A stretch of DNA of 64,000 nt from Buttiauxella agrestis ATCC 33320. Lineage in GTDB: Bacteria; Pseudomonadota; Gammaproteobacteria; Enterobacterales; Enterobacteriaceae. The notes beneath the pieces were generated by a model. The model searched no databases. It saw only the letters and a program-made list of their open reading frames with translations, and had not been told where the DNA came from. The position numbers were made by a program, and so were the translations under genes. The DNA lies in assembly GCF_000735355.1 (NCBI RefSeq), contig NZ_JMPI01000001.1:17409-81408 (forward strand), given 5' to 3'. Every line of letters starts with the position of its first letter. Position 1 is the stretch's first letter. This document shows positions 1-8,880 of this stretch, in pieces.

Positions 1-1319
1 ACCAAATCTGGATTAATCTCACGTTTAACCTCAACACCCAGGCCACGAAACGCATCGGCCTGCACGAGAATATTGCCACGTCCCGAAGCGAGTTTTTTCA
101 TCGCCTGCCGGTAGTTATCCTGCGCTTTATCGAGGCTCTGGCCTATCGCCGACATATCATCAACAAAGAGGCGCATTTTGTCATATAGCCGACTGGCACG
201 TTCGGCAATTTGTTGCGCATTCCGGCTTTGATGTTCATAACGCCACAAATTGGCAACGGTTCTTAATGCCACCAACAATGTGGTTGGGCTAACCAGCATG
301 ATGTTATTTTTCAGCGCTTCGCTGATGAGTTCAGGCTGGCGGTCAATCGCCAGTAAAAATGCAGGTTCGACGGGGATAAACATCAACACATAATCCAGCG
401 AACGCAAACCCGGTAATTGCTGATAATCTTTGCGGCCCAGCATACGAATGTGATTACGCATCGCTGCAATATGTTCATTGAGCGCACTTTCTCGCGTTAA
501 CTCGTCGTCGCCATTGTAATAACGTTCATAGGCCACCAGCGTCATCTTGGCGTCGATCACCACATCTTTGCCTTGCGGCAAACGTACGATGACATCTGGC
601 TGCATACGGCTGTTATTTTCGAGCTGGATATTCACCTGAGTTTCGTATTCATAACCTTCACGTAAACCGGATGCTTCCAGTACGCGGGTCAATACGACCT
701 CGCCCCAGTTACCCTGCGTTTTGTTATCCCCTTTCAGGGCTTTGGTGAGGTTTAGCGCCTCTTGCGCCATCTGAGCATTTAGCTGCTGAAGGTTGCGGAT
801 CTCATGAGTCAGCGTGTGCCGCTCGCGAGCCTCCTGACCAAAGCTATCCTGCACCTGGCGGCGAAAGCCATCCAGTTGTTCGCGCAATGGCGACAGCAAG
901 CCATTCAAACTTTGGCGGTTTTGTTCTTCAACTTTTCGGCCGCTTTGTTCAAAGATTCGGTTGGCGAGGTTTTCAAATTGTTCGCTGAGTCGCTGTTCGC
1001 TATTAAGCATCTGGCGATGTTTATCGTCAGCATTTAGACGGGTTTGTTCCAGCAATGTGGAGAGTTCGCGGATATCCGCTTCCTGCGCACTGTTGATTTC
1101 TAGCTGCGTGCGTAATTCACGATTGAGTTGCTCACATTCTTCTTTCCAGTGCTGGTTTTGCTGCATTTCTTGCCGGGCAGCAGTGAGTTCGCCGTAGATT
1201 TCTCGCTGCTCTTCATACAGTGCAGATTGCCGCTGGGCTGCCCGTAAACTTGCCAGCAACCAGCCAGTCAGAACACCAACCAGCGCAATACCGAGCCCGA
1301 ATAAAATAGAAATATCCAC
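1..1319 (-). CDS. rmuC: RmuC family DNA recombination protein (3' end outside window)
   Basis: RmuC limits inversions and rearrangements at short inverted repeats and carries a nuclease-like domain. The reading frame is open on the minus strand to the window edge. It starts at a GTG with a gggag ribosome site ten bases upstream and begins with a single membrane segment (about residues 4-22), then a long charged coiled-coil stretch (about 30-190), then the conserved RmuC domain with phrases such as PDVIVRLPQGKDVVIDAK and GLGVEVKREINPDL. About 439 residues are visible against about 475 in E. coli, so roughly the last 35 residues lie before base 1. It sits downstream of udp in the same direction, as in E. 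coli. The family assignment is secure from the sequence; the exact biochemical role remains inferred. Confidence 0.95.
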   Translation of the reverse strand, partial: MDISILFGLGIALVGVLTGWLLASLRAAQRQSALYEEQREIYGELTAARQEMQQNQHWKEECEQLNRELRTQLEINSAQEADIRELSTLLEQTRLNADDKHRQMLNSEQRLSEQFENLANRIFEQSGRKVEEQNRQSLNGLLSPLREQLDGFRRQVQDSFGQEARERHTLTHEIRNLQQLNAQMAQEALNLTKALKGDNKTQGNWGEVVLTRVLEASGLREGYEYETQVNIQLENNSRMQPDVIVRLPQGKDVVIDAKMTLVAYERYYNGDDELTRESALNEHIAAMRNHIRMLGRKDYQQLPGLRSLDYVLMFIPVEPAFLLAIDRQPELISEALKNNIMLVSPTTLLVALRTVANLWRYEHQSRNAQQIAERASRLYDKMRLFVDDMSAIGQSLDKAQDNYRQAMKKLASGRGNILVQADAFRGLGVEVKREINPDL

Positions 1320-1420
1320 AGTCACTCCCACAAAGCCATACCAGGCATCAGCAAAATAAAATTGTGCTGTATAAATGTCCAGATGAAAAGGAGTTTACTG
1401 CGAGGCGTTACGCAAAGCGT

Positions 1421-1446
1421 AAAAATAAGCCGGCTTGCACCGGCTT
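1421..1446 (-). terminator. Intrinsic terminator after udp
   Basis: On the minus strand, just past the udp stop codon, a 7-bp stem (aagccgg / ccggctt, six-base loop) is followed by a U-rich tail (read from the aaaaa at 1421-1425). This is the usual form of a Rho-independent terminator and separates udp from rmuC. Confidence 0.75.
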
Positions 1447-1453
1447 TAAGGGA

Positions 1454-2215
1454 TTAGATTAAGCGACGAGCAGCTTCGACCACAATTTTCACCGCGTGGC
1501 TTTCGGTTTTCTTCATGGTTTCAGCGTTAGGAATTTCTTGCTGAGTACGGTTTACAATCACGCCTGCAACCATACCGGCACGCAGACCCTGGCTTGCGCA
1601 CATGGTCAGCAGTGTGGCGGATTCCATCTCATAGTTCATCACACCCATCTGCTGCCACTCTTCCATGGAGCCTTTGTAGCGGTTCACTACGCGGCCTGAG
1701 AAGGTGTCGTAACGCTCCTGGCCTGGGTAGAAAGTATCGGAGGACGCCGTCACACCAATGTGCGTGGTCGCGCCGATAGACTTCGCAGCTTCAACCAGAG
1801 CGGTGGTACACGCAAAATCAGCAACCGCTGGGAATTCCATTGGCGCAAAGTGCAGGCTGGCACCATCAAGGCGCACAGAAGCCGTAGTCACCAGAACATC
1901 ACCGACGTTGATATGTGGCTGAATCGCACCGGTCGTGCCAATACGCAAGAAGGTACGAATGCCCAACTGCGCTAATTCTTCCACAGCGATAGAAGTAGAC
2001 GGGCCACCGATACCGGTTGAGCAGACGATCACTGGCTTGCCGTCTAACTCAGCACGCCAGGTAGTAAATTCACGGTGGGCAGCCAATTTGACCGGCTTGT
2101 CCATCAGTACAGCGATTTTTTCAACTCGCTCAGGGTCGCCCGGGACGATGGCAAGTGTTGCCCCCTGCAGGTCGCTTTTAGTGAGGCCGAGGTGAAAAAC
2201 ATCAGACTTGGACAT
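1454..2215 (-). CDS. udp: Uridine phosphorylase
   Basis: Cytoplasmic enzyme of pyrimidine salvage: uridine + phosphate gives uracil + ribose-1-phosphate. The 253-residue protein has the same length as the E. coli enzyme and keeps the nucleoside phosphorylase family signature: the phosphate-binding GDPERV near residue 27, [12 protein letters not shown] near 66-77, RIGTTGAI near 91, and the substrate-binding YEMESATLL segment near 195-203. It is a single-gene unit with a terminator downstream. The promoter carries two CRP sites 52 bp apart, the arrangement known for CRP/CytR-controlled nucleoside genes. ysgA is divergent. Confidence 0.98.
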   Translation of the reverse strand: MSKSDVFHLGLTKSDLQGATLAIVPGDPERVEKIAVLMDKPVKLAAHREFTTWRAELDGKPVIVCSTGIGGPSTSIAVEELAQLGIRTFLRIGTTGAIQPHINVGDVLVTTASVRLDGASLHFAPMEFPAVADFACTTALVEAAKSIGATTHIGVTASSDTFYPGQERYDTFSGRVVNRYKGSMEEWQQMGVMNYEMESATLLTMCASQGLRAGMVAGVIVNRTQQEIPNAETMKKTESHAVKIVVEAARRLI

Positions 2216-2258
2216 AACAGACTCCTCTGTTTAATAGGTTGGCTTGCATTGCTTAGAG

Positions 2259-2267
2259 GTACTGTAC
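2259..2267 (-). promoter_or_regulatory. udp promoter -10 region
   Basis: TACAGT on the minus strand (2262-2267) lies where a -10 element should be if the proximal CRP site is centred at -41.5, which would put the start of transcription at about 2254. The fit between the two independent signals supports the assignment; the start has not been measured here. Confidence 0.5.
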
Positions 2268-2285
2268 AGAACCCCGGCAAAGAAT

Positions 2286-2305
2286 TTCGTGACGCATTTC
2301 ACTTT
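2286..2305 (-). promoter_or_regulatory. CRP site, promoter-proximal (udp CRP1)
   Basis: cgtga-N6-tcact at 2288-2303 is close to the TGTGA-N6-TCACA consensus. Its centre (2295.5) is 52 bp from the second site. In E. coli udp the two CRP sites are centred at -41.5 and -93.5, also 52 bp apart, with CytR bound between them. Confidence 0.65.
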
Positions 2306-2335
2306 GAATGAAACAAGTTACATTATTTTCAACTG

Positions 2336-2358
2336 CAATAGTGATGAAAATCACATTT
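2336..2358 (-). promoter_or_regulatory. CRP site, promoter-distal (udp CRP2)
   Basis: agtga-N6-tcaca at 2340-2355 matches nine of the ten conserved CRP positions. It is centred at 2347.5 and pairs with the proximal site. Because ysgA is divergent, it could also act on ysgA. Confidence 0.7.
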
Positions 2359-2476
2359 ATGCAGGTATTCATTCATTGCGCTTATACCGAAACAACAGAC
2401 ACCGAACCACTCCCAAATTCATTCAATTTGCACGGGGTTGGCTATAGTTACCGCTGTGCGCTATTAAAAAAGGATA

Positions 2477-3310
2477 ATGACAATGAAAGAAGAACGACAA
2501 TCAGGTCAATCGCCGGGCGGAAATTTCGCACCCGCGGCCTCCCCTCTTGCTTCCACTGTATTACATACCCCGGACGACGGAGTTCTGGCAGGGGAAACTT
2601 CTATACCCACTCAGGGCGAAAACATGCCCGCTTACCACGCCAGGCCGAAAGGTGTTGAAGGCTCTTTACCGATCGTCATTGTGGTGCAGGAAATTTTCGG
2701 CGTACATGAACACATTCGGGATGTTTGCCGTCGCCTGGCGTTAGAAGGCTATCTTGCTGTCGCGCCGGAGCTCTACTTCCGCCAGGGCGATCCTAATGAT
2801 TTTGCTGATATTCAGACGCTGTTTAGCGGGCTGGTTTCTAAAGTTCCCGATGCGCAAGTTCTGGCAGATCTCGATCACGTAGCCAACTGGGCAGCGAGAA
2901 ATGGCGGTGATGCACACCGCCTGATGGTGACTGGTTTTTGTTGGGGTGGACGTATCGCATGGTTATACGCCGCGCATAATCCACAACTGAAAGCGGCGGT
3001 CGCCTGGTACGGTAAACTGGTGGGAGAAAAATCGCTGAATTCTCCACATCACCCGGTCGATGTGGCTATCAACCTTAATGCACCGGTACTCGGACTTTAC
3101 GGCGGGCAAGATACGGGAATACCGCTGGATACCGTAGAAACCATGCGCCAGGCGTTACGCGCAGCGAATGCTAACGCAGAAATTATCGTCTATCCCGAAG
3201 CAGGTCATGCCTTCAATGCAGATTATCGTCCGAGCTACCATGAAGAATCAGCAAAAGATGGCTGGCAGCGCATGCTGCGCTGGTTCGAGCGTTACGCGGC
3301 CAAGAAGTAA
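2477..3310 (+). CDS. ysgA: Dienelactone hydrolase family protein
   Basis: Putative cytoplasmic alpha/beta hydrolase of the dienelactone hydrolase family (YsgA/DlhH of E. coli, about 271 residues; 277 here). The expected catalytic triad is visible: nucleophile Cys155 in GFCWGG, Asp212 in GGQDTGIP and His244 in EAGHAF, with the family Glu72 in [10 protein letters not shown] ribosome site (aagga, about 2469-2473) fits either ATG 2477 or the second ATG at 2483. The gene is divergent from udp, as in E. coli. Its physiological substrate is not known, and the family name should not be read as proof of dienelactone metabolism. Confidence 0.93.
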   Translation: MTMKEERQSGQSPGGNFAPAASPLASTVLHTPDDGVLAGETSIPTQGENMPAYHARPKGVEGSLPIVIVVQEIFGVHEHIRDVCRRLALEGYLAVAPELYFRQGDPNDFADIQTLFSGLVSKVPDAQVLADLDHVANWAARNGGDAHRLMVTGFCWGGRIAWLYAAHNPQLKAAVAWYGKLVGEKSLNSPHHPVDVAINLNAPVLGLYGGQDTGIPLDTVETMRQALRAANANAEIIVYPEAGHAFNADYRPSYHEESAKDGWQRMLRWFERYAAKK

Positions 3311-3317
3311 CGGATTT

Positions 3318-3344
3318 CGCCCTGGTGCCGCCAGGGCATTTCCA
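3318..3344 (+). terminator. Possible terminator after ysgA
   Basis: gccctgg / ccagggc forms a 7-bp GC-rich stem with a five-base loop a few bases past the ysgA stop codon. The tail is only weakly U-rich, so termination is plausible but uncertain. Confidence 0.4.
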
Positions 3345-3671
3345 TAGAGATAATAAGTGTATTAGCTCACACTCTTGAGTCTGTTTATTTTAATTCTGTC
3401 GCCTTACAGCACGTTGGTGTATGGATTATTGATTACATTCGAAAATGAAGGTGGGTTTAAGTAGAGGGAACTTAGTTCTATAGCCTGTTACATATTTTTA
3501 TTGGCTTATATATTTAATCAATAATTTACAGGATGGGCATTAAGTATATAAATAGTTAATAACCGGATTGATTCTATAAATAATTTGCATCCCTTTATTC
3601 TTAAGAACAGAATCTGAAAACCTTCTGTTTAAAACATATTTCTTAAGAAACCATGATAAAGGGAATAAATC
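3345..3671. other. AT-rich intergenic region ahead of the accessory operon
   Basis: About 330 bases, visibly richer in A and T than the flanking core genes, with no gene I can support. It must hold the promoter of the operon beginning at 3672; several TATAAT-like words are present and I cannot pick one. The composition fits acquired DNA between ysgA and metE, which are neighbours in E. coli. Confidence 0.5.
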
Positions 3672-4538
3672 ATGTCAGAACTGAGGCCGCATAAACCCAA
3701 AGACTATTTGTTAGACGAGCATACCTTTAGCTCCTTTCCCAGCATGAGCCCCGCAATACGTGATATGGCCGTAATGAACGGTACATTTATTACAGAAAGC
3801 CGCTACATCATGTTGCTTACGCTGGATGAAGCGCAGAATGTTGTGGATGAACTTCTCGGCAAGGTCGATTACATGTTTTCTTACCGGGCTGGCCCAGGAA
3901 ACATTAAAGACGGTTTGGATGGGTTTCGAACTGCCAGTAAATTGATGACATACCATAATGAATTTGGAAAACTCGTTATCAGATTCCAGTCACTGGGAAT
4001 CAGAGCGCTAAAATGCCGTATAGGCGGAACGGATTATATTAAATTAACTGGCTACCCTGCATTACGACGTATTCTGAATGGCACACGTTATAGTTTACGC
4101 AATCCACAAATACTGGAAGTGGGGATTGGAATACGTGGACTCGGTACTTCAATTGTTAAAGGCACTAAATTTTGTATTTGTTGCTCACTTGCCTGGCGAG
4201 CCGTGGAACTGATATTTAAATCGAATTATGATCTGGTTGATTTTTTAGTTGATGTCACGATGGACGTGGCAAAGATTATTGTGTCGAGTGTGGCGGTTGG
4301 GGTTGTGGGTGGGGTAGCAGTTTTGTTTGGCGCACCGATAATAGTTACTACATTTGGAGTTATAATACTTGGTCTTATCTTAAATTCCGAACTAAATGCA
4401 TTAGATGATCAGATTGGTTTATCTGCCAGCCTAAAAGAAAAATTACGCATTGCCCTGGCAGAAGAGCAACGGATCAACGAGTGGAATCAACAACACTCTT
4501 CTTCATTTTTAAACTTACTCGCGAATACATCGGACTAA
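3672..4538 (+). CDS. Putative membrane-inserting toxin/effector (unrecognised family)
   Basis: I do not recognise this 288-residue protein as a named family. There is no signal peptide. Residues 1-165 are mixed and soluble-looking. Residues 166-183 are hydrophobic with three close cysteines (168, 170, 171). Residues 201-237 form two adjacent Gly/Val/Ile-rich hydrophobic helices with a short turn at GAP, that is, a hydrophobic hairpin, followed by LNALDDQIGLSASLKEKL and a charged end. A soluble protein with one late hydrophobic hairpin is the general plan of colicin-like pore formers and of some type VI effectors. The start has a good ribosome site (aaggga). Only two bases separate it from a gene pair for small membrane proteins, as toxin and immunity genes are arranged. 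The function is inference; no secretion marker such as PAAR or Rhs is visible. Confidence 0.6.
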   Translation: MSELRPHKPKDYLLDEHTFSSFPSMSPAIRDMAVMNGTFITESRYIMLLTLDEAQNVVDELLGKVDYMFSYRAGPGNIKDGLDGFRTASKLMTYHNEFGKLVIRFQSLGIRALKCRIGGTDYIKLTGYPALRRILNGTRYSLRNPQILEVGIGIRGLGTSIVKGTKFCICCSLAWRAVELIFKSNYDLVDFLVDVTMDVAKIIVSSVAVGVVGGVAVLFGAPIIVTTFGVIILGLILNSELNALDDQIGLSASLKEKLRIALAEEQRINEWNQQHSSSFLNLLANTSD

Positions 4539-4540
4539 AA

Positions 4541-5008
4541 ATGAGCAGAAATACTATCTTAAAGTGGTTGCTCTATAAAGGCGCTGCTATTATTTTGATC
4601 TTAATAATGTCTGCGATAGTTTATTGCATTTTATTTATCGACGACACGATAGATCAGTTATGGTCATTATATTTGCATGGTGACATTATCTCATACAATG
4701 CTAAAGGTATAGCGGGTGCGGCCGGGCTCCCTATTTATATCTATAGTATATGTGCGGGCATTCGTGTGCTTTTCTCAAAAGGAGTAATGCCACCCACCAA
4801 GCAAACAGCTATTGGCGTTATTTTCATGCCATTTTTTGTAATTACGACCATTCCAGGCTTCATCATCGCATTTTTAATTCCCATCGGCCTGATGTTTACA
4901 CCTTACCACAACTGCCCTCAGGAAAAGCTCGGTGCTTTTTATGTTACAGACTTAAAGCTATGCAAAAACATCGATTACAAAAACTGGACCTTAGAAAGAC
5001 ATGAGTAG
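4541..5008 (+). CDS. Small membrane protein, candidate immunity protein 1
   Basis: A 155-residue inner-membrane protein with three likely membrane segments (about 13-32, 57-77 and 92-118) and a conserved tail PYHNCPQEKLGAFYVTDLKLC holding two cysteines (125 and 141). I chose ATG 4541, not the upstream in-frame ATG 4481, because it lies two bases past the preceding stop and gives an N-terminus (MSRNTILKWLL) that matches that of its downstream paralogue. The close spacing suggests translational coupling. The tail resembles what I remember of DUF1240 proteins, but I cannot confirm it. An immunity role is inferred from gene order and topology, as for the membrane immunity proteins of pore-forming colicins. 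Confidence 0.65.
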   Translation: MSRNTILKWLLYKGAAIILILIMSAIVYCILFIDDTIDQLWSLYLHGDIISYNAKGIAGAAGLPIYIYSICAGIRVLFSKGVMPPTKQTAIGVIFMPFFVITTIPGFIIAFLIPIGLMFTPYHNCPQEKLGAFYVTDLKLCKNIDYKNWTLERHE

Positions 5009-5465
5009 AGAAACTATTTTAGAATGGCTCCTGTATCGTGGCGCTGCTGTCGTTTTGATAGCAATTATGTCCGCCGTACTTTATTTTATTTTCTTCTCCG
5101 TACCAATGTATGACCTTCACTCATTATATATGCATGATGAAATTATCGTTTACCATACTAAAGCTGTCGCTGGAGCAGCAGGAACCCCAATATATATTTA
5201 CTTTATATTAATTTCACTTCGAGTACTTTTCATGAGAGGAATAAAACCCCCAACGACCCAAACCTTCATTGGAAGAATTTATGGAGCATTTAGTTTAATT
5301 ATCAGCATAGTATGTCTCATCATCGCATTCCTAATCCCCATCGGCTTGGCGTTTTCACCTTATAGTAATTGCCCGCAAGAAAAACTCGGCAATTATTATG
5401 TCACTGACTTAGAACTCTGTAAGACCATCGAACCCAGAAACTGGAAGATAGAGAAAAAGCAATAA
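5001..5465 (+). CDS. Small membrane protein, candidate immunity protein 2 (paralogue)
   Basis: A 154-residue protein, identical to the preceding gene product at more than half of aligned positions by eye: same start (MSRETILEWLL), same three membrane segments, same GAAG.PIYIY and NCPQEKLG..YVTDL.LC motifs with Cys124 and Cys140. It overlaps the preceding gene by 8 bases (ATGAGTAG), so translation is probably coupled. The pair looks like a tandem duplication that has since diverged, as when an immunity gene is kept against a second toxin variant. Most differences fall in the first periplasmic/loop stretch (33-50) and in the third membrane segment. The cognate target, if any, is unknown. Confidence 0.65.
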   Translation: MSRETILEWLLYRGAAVVLIAIMSAVLYFIFFSVPMYDLHSLYMHDEIIVYHTKAVAGAAGTPIYIYFILISLRVLFMRGIKPPTTQTFIGRIYGAFSLIISIVCLIIAFLIPIGLAFSPYSNCPQEKLGNYYVTDLELCKTIEPRNWKIEKKQ

Positions 5466-5493
5466 TGCCGAATGAGGCTGTGCTTATCCGGCA
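5466..5493. repeat. REP-like palindromic repeat
   Basis: An imperfect palindrome with tgccgaatg at one end and ttatccggca at the other, the form of enterobacterial REP elements. It lies just past the last gene of the accessory operon, at the junction with metE. Confidence 0.55.
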
Positions 5494-5513
5494 TACACGT
5501 TTAAATTTTGTAG

Positions 5514-5540
5514 GGTGGATAAGCGCCAGCGTCATCCACC
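5514..5540. repeat. REP-like palindromic repeat (ggtggat...atccacc)
   Basis: ggtggat and atccacc enclose a 13-base centre (aagcgccagcgtc). It is a second REP-type unit next to the first and lies between the convergent accessory operon and metE. Such units often stabilise mRNA 3' ends or bind gyrase; which applies here is unknown. Confidence 0.55.
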
Positions 5541-5547
5541 GTTTTAC

Positions 5548-7809
5548 TTAAGCGTTACGCAGATTCTGTGCCGCTTTCACCATGTTTGCCAGTGCCTGGC
5601 GAGTTTCCGTCCAGCCACGGGTTTTAAGACCGCAGTCCGGGTTCACCCACAAACGTTCTGCCGTAACAGACTCTGCCGCTTTCCTTAGCAGAGCTTCAAT
5701 CCATTCCACGCTCGGCACATTCGGTGAGTGAATGTCATATACGCCCGGCCCGATTTCATTCGGGTATTCAAACTCTTTAAATGACTCCAGCAGGTCCATA
5801 TCGGAACGCGAGGTTTCGATGGTGATCACGTCTGCATCCAGCGCTGCAATAGAATCCATGATGTCATTGAACTCGCAGTAACACATATGCGTGTGGATTT
5901 GCGTGTCGTCTCGCACCACGGCAGCGTTCAGGCGGAAGGCTTCCACACCCCATTCCAGATACGCCTGCCAGTCGGAACGGCGCAGCGGTAAACCTTCGCG
6001 CAGAGCGGGTTCATCAATCTGGATGATGCCGATACCTGCAGCTTCCAGATCTGCCACTTCGTCGCGCAGCGCTAATGCGATTTGCTTAGCGATAGTTTCG
6101 CGGCTCACATCTTCGCGTGGGAATGACCAGCACAAAATGGTCACCGGACCAGTCAGCATGCCTTTTACCGGTTTGTCGGTCAGGGATTGCGCGTATTTCG
6201 CCCATTCCACGGTAATCGCTTCCGAGCGGCTGATGTCACCAATCACTACCGGTGGTTTCACACAGCGGGAACCGTAACTCTGCACCCAACCATTTTGCGT
6301 AAATACGAAACCGTCGAGATGCTCGCCGAAATACTCCACCATGTCGTTACGTTCCGCTTCACCATGCACCAGCACGTCCAGACCTAAGCGTTCCTGTTCA
6401 GCAACGGCTTGTTTGATATGTTCGGCGATACCGGTGCGATAGTTATTCGCATCCAGGTTACCTTTTTTGAACTCCAGGCGCAGGCCACGAATTTCCGTCG
6501 TTTGCGGGAATGAACCGATAGTCGTTGTCGGCCAGGTCGGGAGATTGAAGCGCTGGCGCTGTGCCACGGCACGATCGGCGTAGTCACTCTGGCGTTGGCT
6601 GTCTTGCGCCGTAATGGTCGCCAGACGTTTGCCAACTGCCGCATTATGGACACGCTGTGAATGGCGGCGAGCCTGAATTGGCGCACTCCACTCAACTAGT
6701 TTTTCAGTGTTGCCGCTGTTCAGCGCATCAGTGAGCAAAGACAACTCGGCACATTTTTGCAGCGCGAAGGCAAACCAGCTTTTTACTTCTGCATCCAGAC
6801 GGGTTTCAACGCTCAGGTCGATTGGGCTATGTAACAGCGAGCAAGAAGAGGCAACCCAAAGATCACGTTTGCCCACCAGACCCTGCAGTTGCGCATATTT
6901 CTCCGTTAAATCAGCACGCCAGACGTTACGGCCATTAATCACACCCGCCGACAGCAGCCAGTTGGCTGGCAGTTGTTGATGCAGCGTGTTGATATCGTCT
7001 TTGCCATGCACGAAATCGACGTGCAAACCCTGAACGTGCAGCGCCGTAATCGTATTCAGATTGGGCGTCACGCCTTCAAAATAGGTGGTCAAGAGCAGTT
7101 TAACGTTACCCGCCAGTGCATCGTAAGCCGGTTGGAACGCATCCAGCCATTCTTGCTGTAACTCCAGCACCAAAGCAGGTTCGTCGATTTGCACCCATTC
7201 GATGCCACGCTTTGCCAGCTCAGCCAGCACCTGTTGGTAAACCGGCAGAATATCTTTCAGCAAGCTCAGGCGGTCAAACGGCTCGCCTTTCACTTTACCC
7301 AGCCATAGATAAGTGACCGGGCCAAGCAGCACAGGTTTTACGTTATGGCCGAGTGCCAGCGCTTCGTCTACTTCATCCAGCAGCTGTGTCCATGTCAGTT
7401 TGAACTGCTGGCCTTTGGTGAATTCCGGGACCATGTAGTGGTAGTTAGTGTTGAACCATTTGGTCATTTCAGCGGCTGCGGCTGGCTCACCAGTGGGTGC
7501 ACGGCCACGGCCCAGACGGAATAAAGTGTCGATATCGACGCTGCCGTCCGCGTTCTGATGACGAGCCGGCACATTGCCAAGCAGCAAGCTGGTGGTCAGA
7601 ACGTGATCGTACCAGGCGAAATCGCCCACTGGCAGCAGTTCCACACCAGCTTCTTTTTGTTGTTCCCAGTGGCGAGCACGCAGTTCGCGGCCCACCGCCA
7701 GCAATTCTTCCTGAGTGGAGTTGCCTGCCCAGTAGCTTTCTTGTGCTTTTTTCAGTTCGCGACGCAGGCCAACACGTGGGAAGCCGAGGGTGTGATTAAG
7801 TATTGTCAT
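5548..7809 (-). CDS. metE: Cobalamin-independent methionine synthase
   Basis: Transfers a methyl group from 5-methyltetrahydropteroyltri-L-glutamate to homocysteine, the last step of methionine synthesis without vitamin B12. The protein is 753 residues from ATG 7809 ([14 protein letters not shown]), the same length and start as in E. coli; the in-frame extension up to 7944 runs into metR and is rejected. Zinc-binding residues are present: [11 protein letters not shown] (His/Cys near 641-643) and [11 protein letters not shown] (Cys near 726). It is divergent from its activator gene metR, with met boxes between them. The ribosome site is aagggg. Confidence 0.98.
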   Translation of the reverse strand: MTILNHTLGFPRVGLRRELKKAQESYWAGNSTQEELLAVGRELRARHWEQQKEAGVELLPVGDFAWYDHVLTTSLLLGNVPARHQNADGSVDIDTLFRLGRGRAPTGEPAAAAEMTKWFNTNYHYMVPEFTKGQQFKLTWTQLLDEVDEALALGHNVKPVLLGPVTYLWLGKVKGEPFDRLSLLKDILPVYQQVLAELAKRGIEWVQIDEPALVLELQQEWLDAFQPAYDALAGNVKLLLTTYFEGVTPNLNTITALHVQGLHVDFVHGKDDINTLHQQLPANWLLSAGVINGRNVWRADLTEKYAQLQGLVGKRDLWVASSCSLLHSPIDLSVETRLDAEVKSWFAFALQKCAELSLLTDALNSGNTEKLVEWSAPIQARRHSQRVHNAAVGKRLATITAQDSQRQSDYADRAVAQRQRFNLPTWPTTTIGSFPQTTEIRGLRLEFKKGNLDANNYRTGIAEHIKQAVAEQERLGLDVLVHGEAERNDMVEYFGEHLDGFVFTQNGWVQSYGSRCVKPPVVIGDISRSEAITVEWAKYAQSLTDKPVKGMLTGPVTILCWSFPREDVSRETIAKQIALALRDEVADLEAAGIGIIQIDEPALREGLPLRRSDWQAYLEWGVEAFRLNAAVVRDDTQIHTHMCYCEFNDIMDSIAALDADVITIETSRSDMDLLESFKEFEYPNEIGPGVYDIHSPNVPSVEWIEALLRKAAESVTAERLWVNPDCGLKTRGWTETRQALANMVKAAQNLRNA

Positions 7810-7839
7810 GTTATGCCCCTTGAGGAATTTTTCGTATTT

Positions 7840-7855
7840 AGCCATCCAGATGTTT
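7840..7855. promoter_or_regulatory. Tandem met boxes (MetJ operator) between metE and metR
   Basis: agccatcc and agatgttt are adjacent 8-base words matching AGACGTCT at five and six positions. Tandem imperfect met boxes are the form recognised by MetJ with S-adenosylmethionine. Their place in the metE/metR divergent region agrees with known control of both genes. Confidence 0.5.
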
Positions 7856-7926
7856 ACACCGCCATCTTGCAAATGTACTGTATATTCCTCAAGCGCAATT
7901 TGCTCATGCCGAAGTGAAGGACTTTC

Positions 7927-8880
7927 ATGATCGAGATCAAACACCTGCGGACGCTCCAGGCGTTACGAAATTGCGGCTCTTTAGCCGCCGCCGCCGCCGC
8001 GTTGCATCAAACCCAATCGGCGCTCTCTCATCAGTTCAGCGATCTGGAGCAGCGGCTTGGGTTCCGCCTGTTTGTCCGTAAAAGTCAGCCACTACGGTTT
8101 ACGCCGCAGGGCGAGGTGCTACTGCAATTGGCTGAACAAGTGTTACCGCAGATAAGCCGCGCGCTACAGGCCTGTAACGAACCACACCAGACCCGGCTTC
8201 GCATCGCAATCGAATGCCATAGCTGTATTCAGTGGCTGACGCCCGCGCTGGAAAACTTCCATAAAACCTGGCCGCAGGTGGATCTGGATTTCAAATCTGG
8301 CGTGACGTTCGACCCGCAGCCTGCTCTGCAACAAAGTGAGCTGGATATCGTGTTAACGTCTGACATCCTGCCGCGCAGCGGTCTGCACTATTCGCCGATG
8401 TTTGATTATGAAGTGCGCCTGGTGCTGGCCACGGATCACCCGCTGGCGAATAAAACGCGTATTGAGCCGGAAGATTTGAGCAGCGAAACGTTATTGATTT
8501 ACCCGGTCCAGCGCCAACGTCTGGATATCTGGCGGCATTTCCTGCAACCAGCGGGCGTAAGTCCGTCGCTGAAAAGTGTCGATAACACGTTGTTGTTGAT
8601 TCAGATGGTGTCGGCACGCATGGGAATTGCCGCGCTGCCGCATTGGGTAGTGGAGAATGTTGAACGCCAGGGTCTGGTTGTGACCAAAACCCTGGGTGAA
8701 GGACTGTGGAGCCGGTTGTACGCAGCCGTGCGCGATGGCGAGCAGCGTCAACCGGTGACGGAAGCCTTTATTCGCTCGACGCGTTCACACGCTTGCGAGC
8801 ATCTGCCGTTTGTGAAGAACGCGGAGCGACCCAATGGCGATGTACCCATAGCGAAGCCATTATCACCGACCCACCAATAA
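7927..8880 (+). CDS. metR: LysR-type regulator of methionine genes
   Basis: Activates metE, metH and related genes, with homocysteine as effector. It is 317 residues, the E. coli length, with the winged helix-turn-helix at residues 1-60 ([20 protein letters not shown] is the recognition region) and the substrate-binding domain from about 90 to 300. The N-terminus [19 protein letters not shown] follows E. coli MetR closely. It is transcribed away from metE. Its last 113 bases overlap the end of the convergent bioP gene. Confidence 0.97.
   Translation: MIEIKHLRTLQALRNCGSLAAAAAALHQTQSALSHQFSDLEQRLGFRLFVRKSQPLRFTPQGEVLLQLAEQVLPQISRALQACNEPHQTRLRIAIECHSCIQWLTPALENFHKTWPQVDLDFKSGVTFDPQPALQQSELDIVLTSDILPRSGLHYSPMFDYEVRLVLATDHPLANKTRIEPEDLSSETLLIYPVQRQRLDIWRHFLQPAGVSPSLKSVDNTLLLIQMVSARMGIAALPHWVVENVERQGLVVTKTLGEGLWSRLYAAVRDGEQRQPVTEAFIRSTRSHACEHLPFVKNAERPNGDVPIAKPLSPTHQ

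Noticed and set aside
7810..7944. N-terminal extension of metE
   Set aside because: Runs into the metR start and regulatory region; homologues start at MTILNHT with a ribosome site at 7809.
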